Source: Carnegiea gigantea (lineage: Eukaryota; Streptophyta; Magnoliopsida; Caryophyllales; Cactaceae). Taken from it: 64,000 nt of DNA. The notes under the pieces are model-generated. The model searched no databases and was not told where the DNA came from. It saw nothing but the letters and a program-made list of their open reading frames with translations. A program made the translations under genes and the position numbers. The stretch spans positions 272,501 to 336,500 of the forward strand of contig JAKOGI010000578.1 of NCBI GenBank assembly GCA_029747015.1, written 5' to 3'. The stretch's first letter is position 1; the number at the start of each line of letters is the position of its first letter. Below, in pieces: positions 24,501-36,456 of the stretch.

Positions 24501-25165
24501 GACTTCAAATCATAAATAGCATCCACCAATTCATCACATAAAACATAATCACACTCAATCAAATCAATACTAGACAAACTATGAGTACCATCCACATTCA
24601 AAACATCATCATTATCCAATTCGAAAACGTCTTAGGACAATTTTATATATACATCCAAGGTATTCACATTATGTACGTCAGTAAGAAATCATACTGCATC
24701 AAATATATTAAACTTAATCACTTTGCCATCAAATTTCATGGCTAACCGCCCACTATGCACATCAATCTTTGTTCTAGAGGTTTTCAAAAATGGTCAACCA
24801 AGTAGAATGGGTGGTTCATTCTCTCCCCCTCCCATGTCAAGTACATAGAAATCAGCAGGGAAGACAAGCTCATTAACCTGGACTAAAACATTCTCTAAGA
24901 CACCATCAAAGTAAGCATTACTCCAATCAGCTAGCTGAATCACCAGGCTAGTCTGTTCTAAAGGTCAATGATTAAGAGAGTCATAAATGGATTTAGGCAT
25001 AACATCGATAGAAGCTCCTAAGTCAAGCACACATCTATCAAAGCTCCTGTTACTTATTTTACAAGGTATAGAAAACATGCCAGGGTCGTTACACTTTGGA
25101 AGTAACTTCTTTTGAAGCACAGCAGACATGTTTTGCCCCACATTAATCTTTTCATTCCCCACACA
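21542..25165 (-). pseudogene. Athila-A pol remnant: protease, RT, RNase H, integrase
   Basis: On the minus strand from 25165 down: protease around 24965-25100 (DLGASIDVMP); protease-RT linker 24200-24620; RT 23480-24176, with the conserved FGFCNAPATFQR block and the catalytic box reading FMGDF where FMDDF is expected; RNase H 22970-23400 ([11 protein letters not shown]); integrase zinc domain near 22500-22680 ([20 protein letters not shown]); integrase core 21880-22450 with SDRGTHF and QAESMN; integrase C-terminal domain 21542-21877 (LKLFPRRLRSRWLGPF). The frame is broken into at least eight pieces by stops and small indels. Gag is not attached, because a 26.5-kb block lies between protease and gag. 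No chromodomain, as usual for Athila. Confidence 0.9.
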
Positions 25166-25893
25166 AATTTTTATGGTTAGTGAGGATTTCAATGATAGGT
25201 ATCCACATTTATGTCAGGAGCACTAACCCTTATCCTCATATTTTAACCTTTCCACAAGAAGGACTAAACACATAAACCCAAAGCCATTTCTTTCTAAGCC
25301 TAAGCCCATATTTCATGTTTTGTTTTTTTTACAATATTCTTGTGATTAGCTATGTTGGACCTAAGGGAAAAGTCTAGATGGTAGAAAGGCTCCAGATGGC
25401 TCATATTATTACATTCTTGCTGAGTCTAATTGGACCTACTTGATTGCTTTGTACCCGATGCCAAGTAGCACTGGGTGTGAATATTCTTAAATTTGTCCGA
25501 GTCCTATCTGAGTTGTCAATCTGTAACATTTTTTGTTCTTTTATGATGATGCCAAAAAGGGGAATAAGGGGTATGCATATGAGTTAAGCGAGTGAAAATT
25601 TAGTTTTAAATTGATTTGATAAATTCTTTTCATAGTAGTATAGCATAATCATTGCTTTTTTCATTTATTAGGATTCTTACATTGCATTGCATGGTTTTGT
25701 GGGTACACTTGCTGAAAACCCTCACGAGATCCATACTCGTCCTATCGTGGGCCAGCCAGAGGTTTAAAGGGCTTGTTGTGCATGCTCAGTGCAATCATGA
25801 TCCCTGCGAAAGTGGGTGATTTTATTTTTATTTTATTCTTAGTTTAGGTTAATAAATTTGCCGAGGGCGACAAAGGTCAAAGTGTGAGGTATT
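25166..25893 (+). mobile_element. Athila fragment C: 3' non-coding region in plus orientation
   Basis: At about 25160-25166 the minus-strand protease code joins, head to head, a plus-strand copy of the Athila 3' region (matching 46872-47610). It ends with AAGTGTGAGGTATT, a polypurine tract variant, directly before an LTR start. Confidence 0.8.
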
Positions 25894-26296
25894 TGTTAGA
25901 GCTTTATTTTCATATTTATTCTATCCTTATTTACTTAGACATTTTTATTATTTATACCATATAGTTGCATATTTGGTCGCATTTGTATATTTAGGGAAAA
26001 ATAATGATAAAAATGAAAACATGAGTTATTGGACTTAATTTAAGTTGTAATTATAATTATGGGCTAAAATATTAATATTGGGTCAATTTTTAATTAGATA
26101 TTAATATGCTACTTACGATATTTTTCTTCCTTATTTTTCAGGTTAAATGGATCAAGGGAAGAACTATTAAGAATGTCTCATTCCAAGGCAATAAATAACT
26201 CAGGCAAGTTGCGGGAAAAAGATGAACTGATGTCGAAAATGGAGATTGACCAAGAGGATTTAAGGTCAAACCCTTTTATCATTAACCCACAATAAA
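25894..26296 (+). repeat. Partial Athila LTR, first ~400 bp, plus orientation
   Basis: Starts TGTTAGAGC and breaks in the A-rich tract after CATTAACCCACAA, where the sequence becomes TAAATAAATAAATA and then the start of an LTR in the opposite orientation. Confidence 0.8.
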
Positions 26297-26361
26297 TAAA
26301 TAAATAATAAAAATATCTAAGTAAATAAGGATAGAATAAATATGAAAATAAAGCTCTAACA
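26297..26361 (-). repeat. Athila LTR start fragment, about 65 bp, minus orientation
   Basis: Reverse complement of the first 65 bp of the LTR, ending AGCTCTAACA. It is joined through a 10-bp linker (26362-26371) to the full LTR at 26372. Confidence 0.8.
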
Positions 26362-26371
26362 AATAAAAATT

Positions 26372-28461
26372 TATAAGGCATGTCGCAGTGCCTACAAATT
26401 AAATAACCTAAACACTCTTGTAATTATATGTTAAGGACTATAGATAAGGCAACTAGGGTCGATCCCATGAGGAAATAGATTTAAGTGACAAAGCAATGAG
26501 CTCAAATTGAAAAGACACAAAACAGCAAGTTACTGACTCAAAAATTCAATTTATTAACACATCTAACATACGAATTAAATTTTGAAAATTTGATGTAGAA
26601 TGTGTAAAAATATATCAAATCTAATTCTAAAATTTTAGATTTTTTTTTACCAAATATATCACCCGAAAATAATTTTTAACTGAAAATGGAAGAAAATTCA
26701 CAACAAACTCGAAACAGATTCAATGAATTCTCTAAAAATTTCCATGAGTCCCTAAAATTGTAATTAACCACCAGTAAAAAGAATGGATTGAAACTAAATT
26801 TTTTAAATAAATAAGACAATAAAAATAAGACGCAAAAATCTGTTGAAAATAAAATAAATAGAATATTAAAAAAAATCTAAACTAAAGACTACTACGACTC
26901 TATTACTCAAACAATCACGAAAACTTAACCAGGGCGAGGTAATTGGATAAAATATAATAATATCAAATTAAATAATTAACTTAATGAACACCAAAATTAT
27001 AAACTAATTTCGCATAATAAAAGAAGACAAATTTCACCCCATGAGAAAATTGCTTAACCAAAATATATATATTTTACCATGTTCCATTATTTAATCATTG
27101 ATACACATATTATATTTACTGCATAGTTAAACTGTAGGTTAAGAACATCCGTAACCCTTATTTTCTCTTACTGTTTAATACACCCTAGAACGTCTAAGGA
27201 TGAATTCTATTAAGTCATTTAACTTATTACTCTGCAGCATAACAAATTAAAGACTCAATACATTAGGATTTAAGATAACTTCATCTAACCTAAACCATTA
27301 AATCATCTACAGCAGATTCATGTAATTTAGACCTAACTTGATTCTTTTAGCCTTAATAGTCAAAAGTTGTTACTAGTTAACACCATTTAAATGTTAGAAT
27401 TATTCAGGTGGCTAAACAAAAATAATTCAACATTCAACATTGAAGAATTATTCCAAATCAACTTAGATTATTCACATAAACATAACATAAAATTTAAGCA
27501 TACAAAACTTATCTCAAAAAGAATAACTTCACATGGTAAACTGTAATATTAGGTCAAGTAAAATACTAAACTAACTGAACACAGTAATACTAAAACATAT
27601 GTCTTTAATACATAACACCAAAATGGAAAAAAGGTAACCAGAGTGAAATAAACGAAATAGACCAATACTAAAATGATGATTTATGATGAGGATGATTCTA
27701 CTAATGGTTTCGATGGGTTCTGATGATGCTTGAGATGATATATATGATGATGATGATGGAAGATCCGCCGTGAGATGGTGATGATGAATATGACGATGAT
27801 GGTGTTTTTCGATGATGATTGTTTCTGATGATGGTGCTTTTCGATGATCGTTTCTAATGATGGTGGTGCTATTTTTATAATGGGGATGATGGAGCTGCTT
27901 AGCGTGGATTGCTGCTATGATGTGGTGATGCGCAAGTTGGGGAGGAGATGAAGGTGAGGCATGAGTTTTTGTGGCTGTGTGTTGGGCGTGGAGAAGAAGG
28001 AGAAAATAAAGGTAGGTGGGTTAAGATGGGTCACGGCTGAGGTTTTGATTTTTTTTTTTTTTTTGTGGGTTAATGATAAAAGGGCTTGGGCTTAAATCCT
28101 CTTGGCCAATCTCCATTTTCGACATTACTTCATCTTTTTCCCTCAACTGGCCTGAGTTATTCATTGCCTTGGAATGAGGCGTTCTTAATAATTCTTTCCT
28201 TGATCCATTTAACCTGAAAAATAATGAAGAAAAATATAGTAAGTAGCACGTTAATATCAAATTAAAAATTGGTCCAATATTAGTATTTTAGCCCATAATT
28301 ATAATTACAACTCAAATTAAGTCCAATAACTCATGTTTTCATTTTTATCATTATTTTTCCCTAAATATGCAAATGCAACCAAATATGTAACTATATGGTA
28401 CAAATAATAAAAATGTCTACGTAAATTAGGACAAAATAAATATAAAAATAAAGCTCTAACA
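26372..28461 (-). repeat. Athila LTR (solo-like), minus orientation
   Basis: Full LTR of 2090 bp. On the minus strand it is preceded by 3' internal sequence (28462-28706) and followed by 10 bp and another LTR start. Confidence 0.9.
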
Positions 28462-28706
28462 AATACCCCCACACTTAGAATTTTGTCGCCCTCAACAAAT
28501 TTATTAACCTAAAATAAGAATAAAATAAAATAAAATCACCTACTTTCGTAGGGATCACGATTGCACTAAACACATTTAACAAGCCCTTTAAACCTTCGGG
28601 TGGCCCACAGTAGGACGAGTATGGATCTCGTGAGGGTTTCTAGCAAGTATACCCACAAAACCATGTAATGCAATGTAAGAATCCTAATAAATGAAAAAAA
28701 AAAAGG
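28462..28706 (-). mobile_element. Athila 3' internal end with polypurine tract, minus orientation
   Basis: Matches 2665-2817 plus 19936-19990, here uninterrupted by LARD-1. The polypurine tract AAGTGTGGGGGTATT abuts the LTR at 28461. The fragment stops in an A-run at 28694-28704. Confidence 0.85.
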
Positions 28707-28712
28707 GGGTCT

Positions 28713-28753
28713 TAGAAACCTAGGGGTACCACGCATCCAAAAATCTTACTGAG
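28713..28753 (-). repeat. Inverted 41-bp copy of the right-hand flank of Athila-A
   Basis: Reverse complement matches 55427-55467 (including the CTTAG duplication) at 39 of 41 positions. It abuts the 5' LTR of Athila-B just as the original abuts the 5' LTR of Athila-A, so flank and LTR were copied together. Confidence 0.85.
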
Positions 28754-29358
28754 TGTTAGAGCTTTATTTTCATATTTATTCTATTCTTATTTACTTAGAC
28801 ATTTTTATTGTTTGTAGCATATAGTTACATATTTGGTTGCATTTGCATATTTAGGGAAAAATAATGATAAAAATGAAAACATGAGTTATTGGACTTAATT
28901 TAAGTTGTAATTACAATTATGGGCTAAAATATTAATCTTGGGCCAATTTTTAATTTGATATTAATGTGCTACTTACTATATTTTTCTTCCTTATTTTTCA
29001 GGTTAAATGGATCAAGGGAAGAATTATTAAGAACGCCTCATTCCAAGGCAATGAATAACTCGGGCAACTTGCAGGAAAAAGATGAAGTAATATCGAAAAT
29101 GGAGATTGGCCAAGAGGATTTAAGCCCAAGCCCTCTTATCATTAACCCACAAAAAAAAAAAAAAAAACCCTTAAAAAAATAAAAAAAATTCAAAACCTCA
29201 TCCGTGACCCATCTTAACCCACCTCCCTTGATTTTCTCCTTCCTCTTCTCCACGCCCAACGCATAGCCACAAAAACTCATGCCTCACCTTTATCTCCTCC
29301 CCAACTCGTGCATCACCCCATCATCACGGCAATCCACAGTGAGCAGCTCCATCATCCC
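28754..29358 (+). repeat. Athila-B 5' LTR, left part
   Basis: Begins TGTTAGAGC and stops at ATCCC (29354-29358), where SIRE-1 is inserted. It resumes at 40227. Confidence 0.9.
29354..29358. repeat. Target-site duplication of SIRE-1, left copy (ATCCC)
   Basis: ATCCC at 29354-29358 and 40222-40226. The empty site in a sister LTR near 50276-50290 reads CATCATCCCCATTATAAAA. Confidence 0.95.
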
Positions 29359-30949
29359 TGTTGAGTTATTATATTTAGTTTTGATGATGACAAATCCAAG
29401 TGTAAAAATTTGTCCAAGTAATGTTGCTCCAAACACGATCTCCAAATAGGCCTAATTGGTGTTTGTGATCTTTATTGTATTAACTAGTTTGCTACATGTG
29501 AGAACAAGTCTTCAAAACAGGTTTTACTTGGTGATTCTATATTAAGTCAAGAACACCACCTCGACAGTTGATTGTAAAGCATGTTCCTGAACTCTAGCAA
29601 TGCAAAGAACAACCCCAGCAAACAAGGTGGCCTTGGTGTTCACAGCAGCTCTACAAATCTTGGACAAGATGACTGGTTCAAAACAAGAAGTCTTGGGTAT
29701 ATAGGTTTTATTTATTTAGACTCTTGTTAATATGCCAATATTGAAAACGTCATTTTAAACACCTCTTGAATCGGTATTTGCGCTAAGTGCTTCAGAACAC
29801 CAGTTGCGAACAACCCTGCAAACAGGGTGCCTAGGGTGTTTCTGAACTGAAGTGGACATACCTGGTTATCTTTGAAAATTCATTTCGGTTGGCCAAGATC
29901 TCCAGAATACTTTCTTTAAATTCCAAGATTGCTATTTTTCTGGAAAAGATATTTCTTGAAAATATTATGGGAGATTTGCGAAAATAGGTTTTGGGAGATT
30001 TGCCAAAACTAAAAGATTCCCTTTGCCTATATTTTCGGATATGATAAAATTTCAAAAGTTGAAGATTTCTGGTTGTCATTTGAATCTTCTTCACGGCTAT
30101 GGGAAGATAAGGGTTATCTCTTAAGATAACAAATCCCTTATATTTTGGAAAAAATTTATCACTAGCCGTTGGGGAGTATTTCTTGCTTGAAAATCGTTTT
30201 CCATACTTAGCTGATTCTTTCACCTCTCCTTGTTTTTGACCGTTGGATTTTGTGTTTAAAATCTCAGCATTTCACTCCCATTTGTATAGAGGAGAAAAGA
30301 CGAGAAACATACACAACATACGCAAAAAAGGGAACATTTCAAAAGTGGTTTTTCTAGTGAGAAGAATTTTTCGAGTTACGCTTGAGAAAAGAAAAATCGA
30401 GACAAGTTGTGTTTAAACTGAGCTTTCAAGATATTGGCATACTATGACCTCATTGTACCTTACATCTGCTTAAATCAGAAGCACCCCCGTAAGGTGTTTT
30501 GTAACCCTGATCTTGGATCAGAAAAGTAAGTGAGTGGTCTTCAGTCGTGTGGACTTTGGACGTGTCCAATCTGGTGAGATTTGGACGTGGTGTAACCCTT
30601 CTTAGAGAAGAAGGTTACGTGGTTGCAAGTTGTAACAAGGTGTGTTACATTTGTAACGTGTGAAGCCCGTTAGTGAAAGTGGTTAAATCCTACACGAGGT
30701 AGGTCGTGGTTTTTCACACCTCAGTTGGGCTAGAGGTGTTTTCCACGTAAAAATTGTGTGTGTGCTTTATTTTCCGCATTTATCTTGGTGATTTTCGCAT
30801 TTGCAATATTTGAGAACACCCCCTGCAAACAAGTCACTAGGGTGTTTGTCATTGAGAATAACCTCTGTGAGGGTGTTTGTTATTTACAACGCGAAAATCA
30901 GACACCACAATTCACCCCCTCTTGTGGTTGTATACTCACGAATTTAACA
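29359..30949 (+). repeat. SIRE-1 5' LTR
   Basis: TGTTGAGTTA...TTTAACA. Contains several AACACC/GGTGTT words. A 130-codon antisense ORF at 29831-30223 recurs in the 3' LTR only because the LTRs are copies of each other. Confidence 0.97.
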
Positions 30950-30951
30950 AG

Positions 30952-30963
30952 TGGTATCAGAGC
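30952..30963 (+). other. SIRE-1 primer-binding site (iMet tRNA)
   Basis: TGGTATCAGAGC, 2 bp after the 5' LTR. Confidence 0.95.
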
Positions 30964-31005
30964 GGGTTCTCCTACAAAAGGTTAACACCTTGAGAGATTC
31001 TGAAG

Positions 31006-32738
31006 ATGAGTACTCCACAAGGAATTCTTGAAGGACAATCCATTACTCGCCCTCCTTACTTCAATGGCCAACACTATAGTTGTGGAAGAATAGGATGGAG
31101 AACTATATACAAGCCGAAGACTATGAGTTATGGATGCTCATCAAGAACGGGCATTTTGTTCCCATAAAAACCCTTCCTGAAGGAAAAACAGCTCCCAAAG
31201 AACCTCATGAGTTTGATGCCGAGGACTACAAAAAGATGGAGAAAAATGCCAAGGCCAAAAAGCTTCTATATTTTGGCCTAGGACCCGATGAATACACTCG
31301 CATCTCTGAGTGTGAATCAGCCCAAGCTATCTGGAACGCCCTGCAAGTTGCTCATGAAGGTACGAGTCAGGTTAAACAATCTAGAATTGAGCTACTTATG
31401 CGACAATATGAGTTGTTTGATATGGGTGATCGTGAGACTATGATGGATATGTATACACGGTTTACCCACATCACGAACGAGTTAAAATCCCTGGGAAGAT
31501 CTTTCACCACTGAAGAGTTGGTGAGAAAAATCCTCAGAATTTTACCTCGCACGTGGGAGGCCAAAGTAACAGCCATCCAAGAGGCTAAAGACATGAACAA
31601 GATCACCCTCGACGAGTTGATTGGTAATCTCCAGACCTATGAACTCCGAAAGAACTCACAACAAAGAGAGGAGCAAAAGAAGGATCGTGGGCTTGCCTTG
31701 AAAGCACATGAGGACACTGACTCTGACCTTGAAGATGAAGATATGACCCTAATGTCCAGAAAATTCAAGAAATTCTTCAAAAAGGTCAAGGAGAACAACA
31801 AAAGAAAAGACTTCAGTAAGTCCAGAAACACCCCCAAAGAACAGCTCACAGGGTGTTTCAAGTGCGGTAAACCAGATCACTTAGTCAAAAATTGCCCTCT
31901 GCTTCGAGAAGATCAGATGCCCGAACACCCTCGAAAACAGGGTCGAAAACACCCTGTAAACAATCTGGGCAAGCGATTCTCGAAAGCTATGCTGGCTGCT
32001 TGGGGAGATTCCTCTGAGGATGAAGGAGAATCTGAAGCTGAAGAAGGGGTCGTAGCACTTATGGCACAAAGTGATTCAGATTCAGATGATGAATCAACAA
32101 TCAGCTTCTCAGATCTCAAGAACAAGGTACATGGTCTTAACAAAGCCACTTTAGAAGAACTTCTATATAATTTGATAGACACCTGTGCTGATCTAAAAAG
32201 AGAAGTTCGTGACCTAGAGCTTGAAAATGAAATTCTCAAAAATGAAAAACTCGGTTTACATGAGAATATTAACATGCTTAGAGAAGACCTCTTTCTAAAA
32301 GAAGGCGATTATACACAAGTAGAGAAAAAACTCTTTGAAGTGGAAGAAATAGTTGAATCCCTGCTAAATGAAAAGCAGAGCTTGAATGCCACCATAGAAA
32401 AATTAGAAACTGATCTTGCCACAAACAAACGCTGGAACAAATCTTCACAAGCCCTTGATTGGTTAAACACTCATCACAGTAGAAACAAAAAGGGACTTGG
32501 TTACAAGCATAAACGGACCGTTTACCCAATACATAGAAAGTATGTGGGATTACCTGAAAACATCGTTTGCTTTCATTGTGGTAAAACGGGTCATTATAGA
32601 TACACTTGCCCTTTAAGAAAACATGCCAGTGAAAAGAATGAAAGGTATGTGAAACAAATCTGGATTAGAAAAGATGAGCTTTACATGTCTAAAAGAATGG
32701 GACCCAAGTGGATCTGGGTTCCCAAAACTAACCCGTGA
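31006..32738 (+). pseudogene. SIRE-1 gag (frameshifted near its start)
   Basis: ATG at 31006 opens a frame of 25 codons, after which the homologous protein continues one frame over (from about 31080), so one base is missing near 31083. The shifted frame then runs 552 codons to TGA at 32736-32738. Domains: Gag/UBN2-like N-terminal domain (about 31090-31680); zinc knuckle CFKCGKPDHLVKNC at about 31855; acidic serine-rich linker; coiled-coil-like Glu/Leu/Lys region at about 32100-32440; second knuckle CFHCGKTGHYRYTC at about 32568. Long, two-knuckle Gag is typical of Sireviruses. The terminal TGA is in the same frame as pol. Confidence 0.9.
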
Positions 32739-35700
32739 TTTGTTTTGCAGGCTGAAGTGAGAGAGAACAACCTTATGAACAACCCCACTAACACCCTTGA
32801 AAACAGGCAGTTGTGGTTTGTTGATAGTGGGTGTTCACGGCACATGACTGGTGAAAGATCAAATTTTCTCTCACTTACAGCTTTGAATGGTGGGAGTGTA
32901 GCATTTGGAAACGGCAAGTCTGGGACAATTGTCGGTATAGGTAATATTGGTAAAACTCTCTCCCACTCAATTGATAATGTGCACTTAGTTGATGGGTTAA
33001 AGCACAATTTGCTAAGTGTGTCCCAACTGTGTGACAAGAACAACCTAGTACTGTTTTCAAAAACACGTTGCTTGGTTGTGAATGACGACACAGGAGATGT
33101 TGTGTTGAGGGGGAAGCGATGTCAAAATGTTTATAAAGTTTGTATTTCCACTCTTCCCCAAAATAATCTGACTTGTTTAAATGCATTAAATGATGATATA
33201 ATGCTATGGCACAAGAGACTAGGTCATGCAAGCCTGTCCTTGTTAAACAAACTTGTTTCCAAAGATTTGGTTGTGGGACTACCTTCCATCAAGTATAATG
33301 ATGACAAGGTATGTGAAGCTTGTGCAAAAGGAAAACAAGTCAGATCTTCTTTAAAATCTAAAAAGTGTGTAAGCACTACCCGACCTCTTGAATTATTGCA
33401 TATTCATCTATGTGGTCCCATGAGGATAGCTAGTAGAGGAGGGAAGAGGTATGTGCTCGTAATTGTGGATGATTACTCTCGATTTACTTGGACTTTATTC
33501 TTGACATCCAAGAATGAAACCTTTGAGAAGTTTATTGCCCTTCTCAAAAGGATTGAAAAGAGAGTAGGACACTCATTGGTAAGCTTGAGGTCTGATCATG
33601 GTACTGAATTTGAAAATGCGAGTTTTACAAACTTTTGTAATGAACATGGTGTTGATCATAACTTCTCAGCCCCGAGAACACCCCAGCAGAATGGGGTGGT
33701 TGAACGAAAAAATCATACCTTAGAAAACATGACTAGAACAATGCTTATTGCTAGTGGTCTTCCTAAGAACTTTTAGGCAAAAGCCTTGAACACATCATGT
33801 TACATTATAAATAGATGCATGATTAGACCCATTTTGAACAAAACTCCTTATGAACTTCTCAAAGGCAGAAAACCTAACATTATGCATCTAAGAACATTTG
33901 GTTGTAGATGTTTCGTGCATAACAATGGTCAAGATGCCTTAGGAAAGTTTGATCCAAGGAGTGATGAGGCAATATTTCTTGGTTATTCCTCTCACAGTAA
34001 GGCATACAAAGTCTTTAACAAAAGAACCTTGTGTGTTGAGGAAAGTGTGCATGTGTTTTTTGATGAATCTAACTCTTTGAATGAGAGTGATGCACAGGAT
34101 GAAAAGTTTGAATTAGGTCTTGTCCAAAAGGAATCGTTGAACCAAGAAAAACAAGGTGAGAACACCCTGAAGAAAACAGGTACAGAAGCTGTTCCTCAAA
34201 ATGGCAGGCAAGGTGAGAACCAAACAGGGGGAAACACCGTTGAACCATGTTCGGAACCATGCTCTTCAGGAACAAGCTTGCAAACAGGTGCAGAAACAGG
34301 ATCAGGAGGTGTTCTTGAGCCTGATCCTACACACATTTCAGTTAGAACAGAGCATGTGTCTGTGGATCCACTTAATCCAAGACCATAGAAGCACCATAGT
34401 TCGCACCCTCTTGATCAAATCTTGTCAGATATTAATACTGGAGTGCAAACTAGATCTAAACTTAAGAATTTTTGTGCTTTCTATGCTTTTCTTTCTAACA
34501 TTGAGCCAAAAAGTGTGAATGAAGCTCTTGCAGATTCAGATTGGATCACGGCTATGCAAGAAGAGCTTCATTAATTTGAAAGAAACAAAGTGTGGCACCT
34601 TGTACCTCGACCGGCTGAGAGAAAAATCATTGGAACCAAGTGGGTGTTCCGAAACAAACTGGATGAGTCAGGAACAGTCACTAGGAACAAGGCACGGCTG
34701 GTTGTTCAAGGGTATAATCAAGAAGAAGGGATCGATTATGAAGAAACCTTTGCACCAGTTGCTAGAATTGAGGCTATTCGAATCTTAATAGCCTTTGCAG
34801 CTCATATGGAAATCAAGCTATATCAAATGGACGTGAAAAGTGCATTCCTCAACGGATACCTTAAAGAAGAGGTGTATGTCAAACAACCCCCTGGTTTTGA
34901 AAATGGTGATTTTCCAAATCATGTTTTTAAACTTGACAAAGCACTTTATGGTTTAAAACAAGCTCCAAGAGCTTGGTATGAACGGTTGTCAAGCTTTTTA
35001 CTTGAAAATGATTTTAGAAGAGGCAAGGTAGACAATACCTTGTTTCTAAAATCTAAGGGGGAACATTTATTGATTGTCCAAATATATGTAGATGACATTA
35101 TATTTGGTGCAACTCATCATGATTTATGCAATGAATTTTCGAATATGATGAGGAGTGAGTTTGAGATGAGCATGATGGGTGAGCTTAACTTTTTCTTAGG
35201 CTTACAAATCAAGCAAACTCCAAACGGCACCATGATCCATCAACAAAAGTATATCAATGAGCTACTTAAGCGTTTTGGGATGGAGTCGGCCAAACCCATA
35301 GACACTCCTATTCCTCCTTCAACCAAGTTGGTTATGGATGATGGGAGTCCCTCAGTTGAGGAGAAACTCTATAGGGGCATGATTGGGTCACTCCTATACC
35401 TAACCGCTAGTAGACCGGATATTGTTTTTAGTGTTGGTTTATGTGCCCGTTTTCAGTCTAATCCTAAGGAAACTCATCTTAAGGCTGTTAAACGGATACT
35501 GAGATATTTGAAACATACACCCAATTTAGCTTTATGGTATCCTAGAGGTTGCAATCTTGATCTTGTTGGATATGCTGACGCTGACTATGCAGGATTCCTA
35601 GTTGATAGAAAGAGTACCTCAGGTATGGCTCACTTTCTTGGACCTTGTTTGGTATCTTGGGCTACCAAGAAGCAACATTCAGTTGCCATGTCCACAGCAG

Positions 35701-36029
35701 AAGCTGAATATGTTGCAGCAGCTTCATGTTGTGCTCAACTGTTGTGGATAAGACAACAGCTTAAGGACTTTTGTGTTGACACTGGATGCATTCCTATTTT
35801 TTGTGATAATACTAGCGCTATTAACATTGCCAAAAACCCATGTCAACACAAAAGGACAAAACATATTGACATTCGACATCATTTCTTAAGAGATAATGTG
35901 GAAAAAGGCTTTATTTCAATAAATTTTTGCTCCACTGAAAATCAAATTGCTGATATATTCACTAAAGCACTGAGTAGAGACCAATTCGAGAGAAACAGAC
36001 TGGAATTGGGGTTGGTGAAAACACCCTGA
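32739..36029 (+). pseudogene. SIRE-1 pol: protease, integrase, RT, RNase H with three in-frame stops
   Basis: One frame, the same as gag, runs to TGA at 36027-36029. Protease active site DSGCSRHMTG near 32823; pre-integrase HHCC finger (WHKRLGH, CEAC) at about 33205-33330; integrase core 33400-33720 with VDDYSR, SDHGTEF and VVERKN; RT from 34590 with [23 protein letters not shown] and catalytic YVDD at 35085-35096; RNase H 35560-35990 with STAEAEY, CDNTSA and [15 protein letters not shown] at 33774-33776, TAG at 34386-34388 and TAA at 34572-34574 interrupt it. RT and RNase H from 34590 are open for 479 codons with catalytic residues kept. Translation would follow readthrough of the gag stop in related elements. 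Confidence 0.95.
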
Positions 36030-36456
36030 GAACACCTGTTCTCAGAGTTAGACCAAGCTGACAAAAACACCTTATAATACCTGTTCTATCCCCTTGTTTA
36101 CAATTCTTGTTATCAAAACAGTGGTCTATGCTTAACGAATATGTGTAGTCTTGTGTGCTACTATGATTATATGTGAAGACTGCTGCCTTGGGAGATGGAG
36201 AAAGAGTATTCATGACAGACCTTGGAATGAGAGAAGCATGTTCAAGAACAGGCGGCTCGAACAGGTATGCCTTAATTGTCATTAACGTATGCTGCCTGCT
36301 TAAATTCTAGGTGTTCCCTAGGTGGCCCTTCATAACGGGTAGGGAGTTTAAAAAACCCCCCTTGCGTACGTCTGTCTTCCCCGTCTTGCTCTCTCCTCTG
36401 TTCTTGCTTTCAAACCCTAGCAAAACCCTCAAAACCCGAAATTCTTCCTTGCGATA

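Noticed and set aside
29831..30223. 130-codon antisense ORF in the SIRE-1 LTR, repeated at 39101-39493
   Set aside because: The second copy is explained by LTR duplication, so it is not independent support; no domain.
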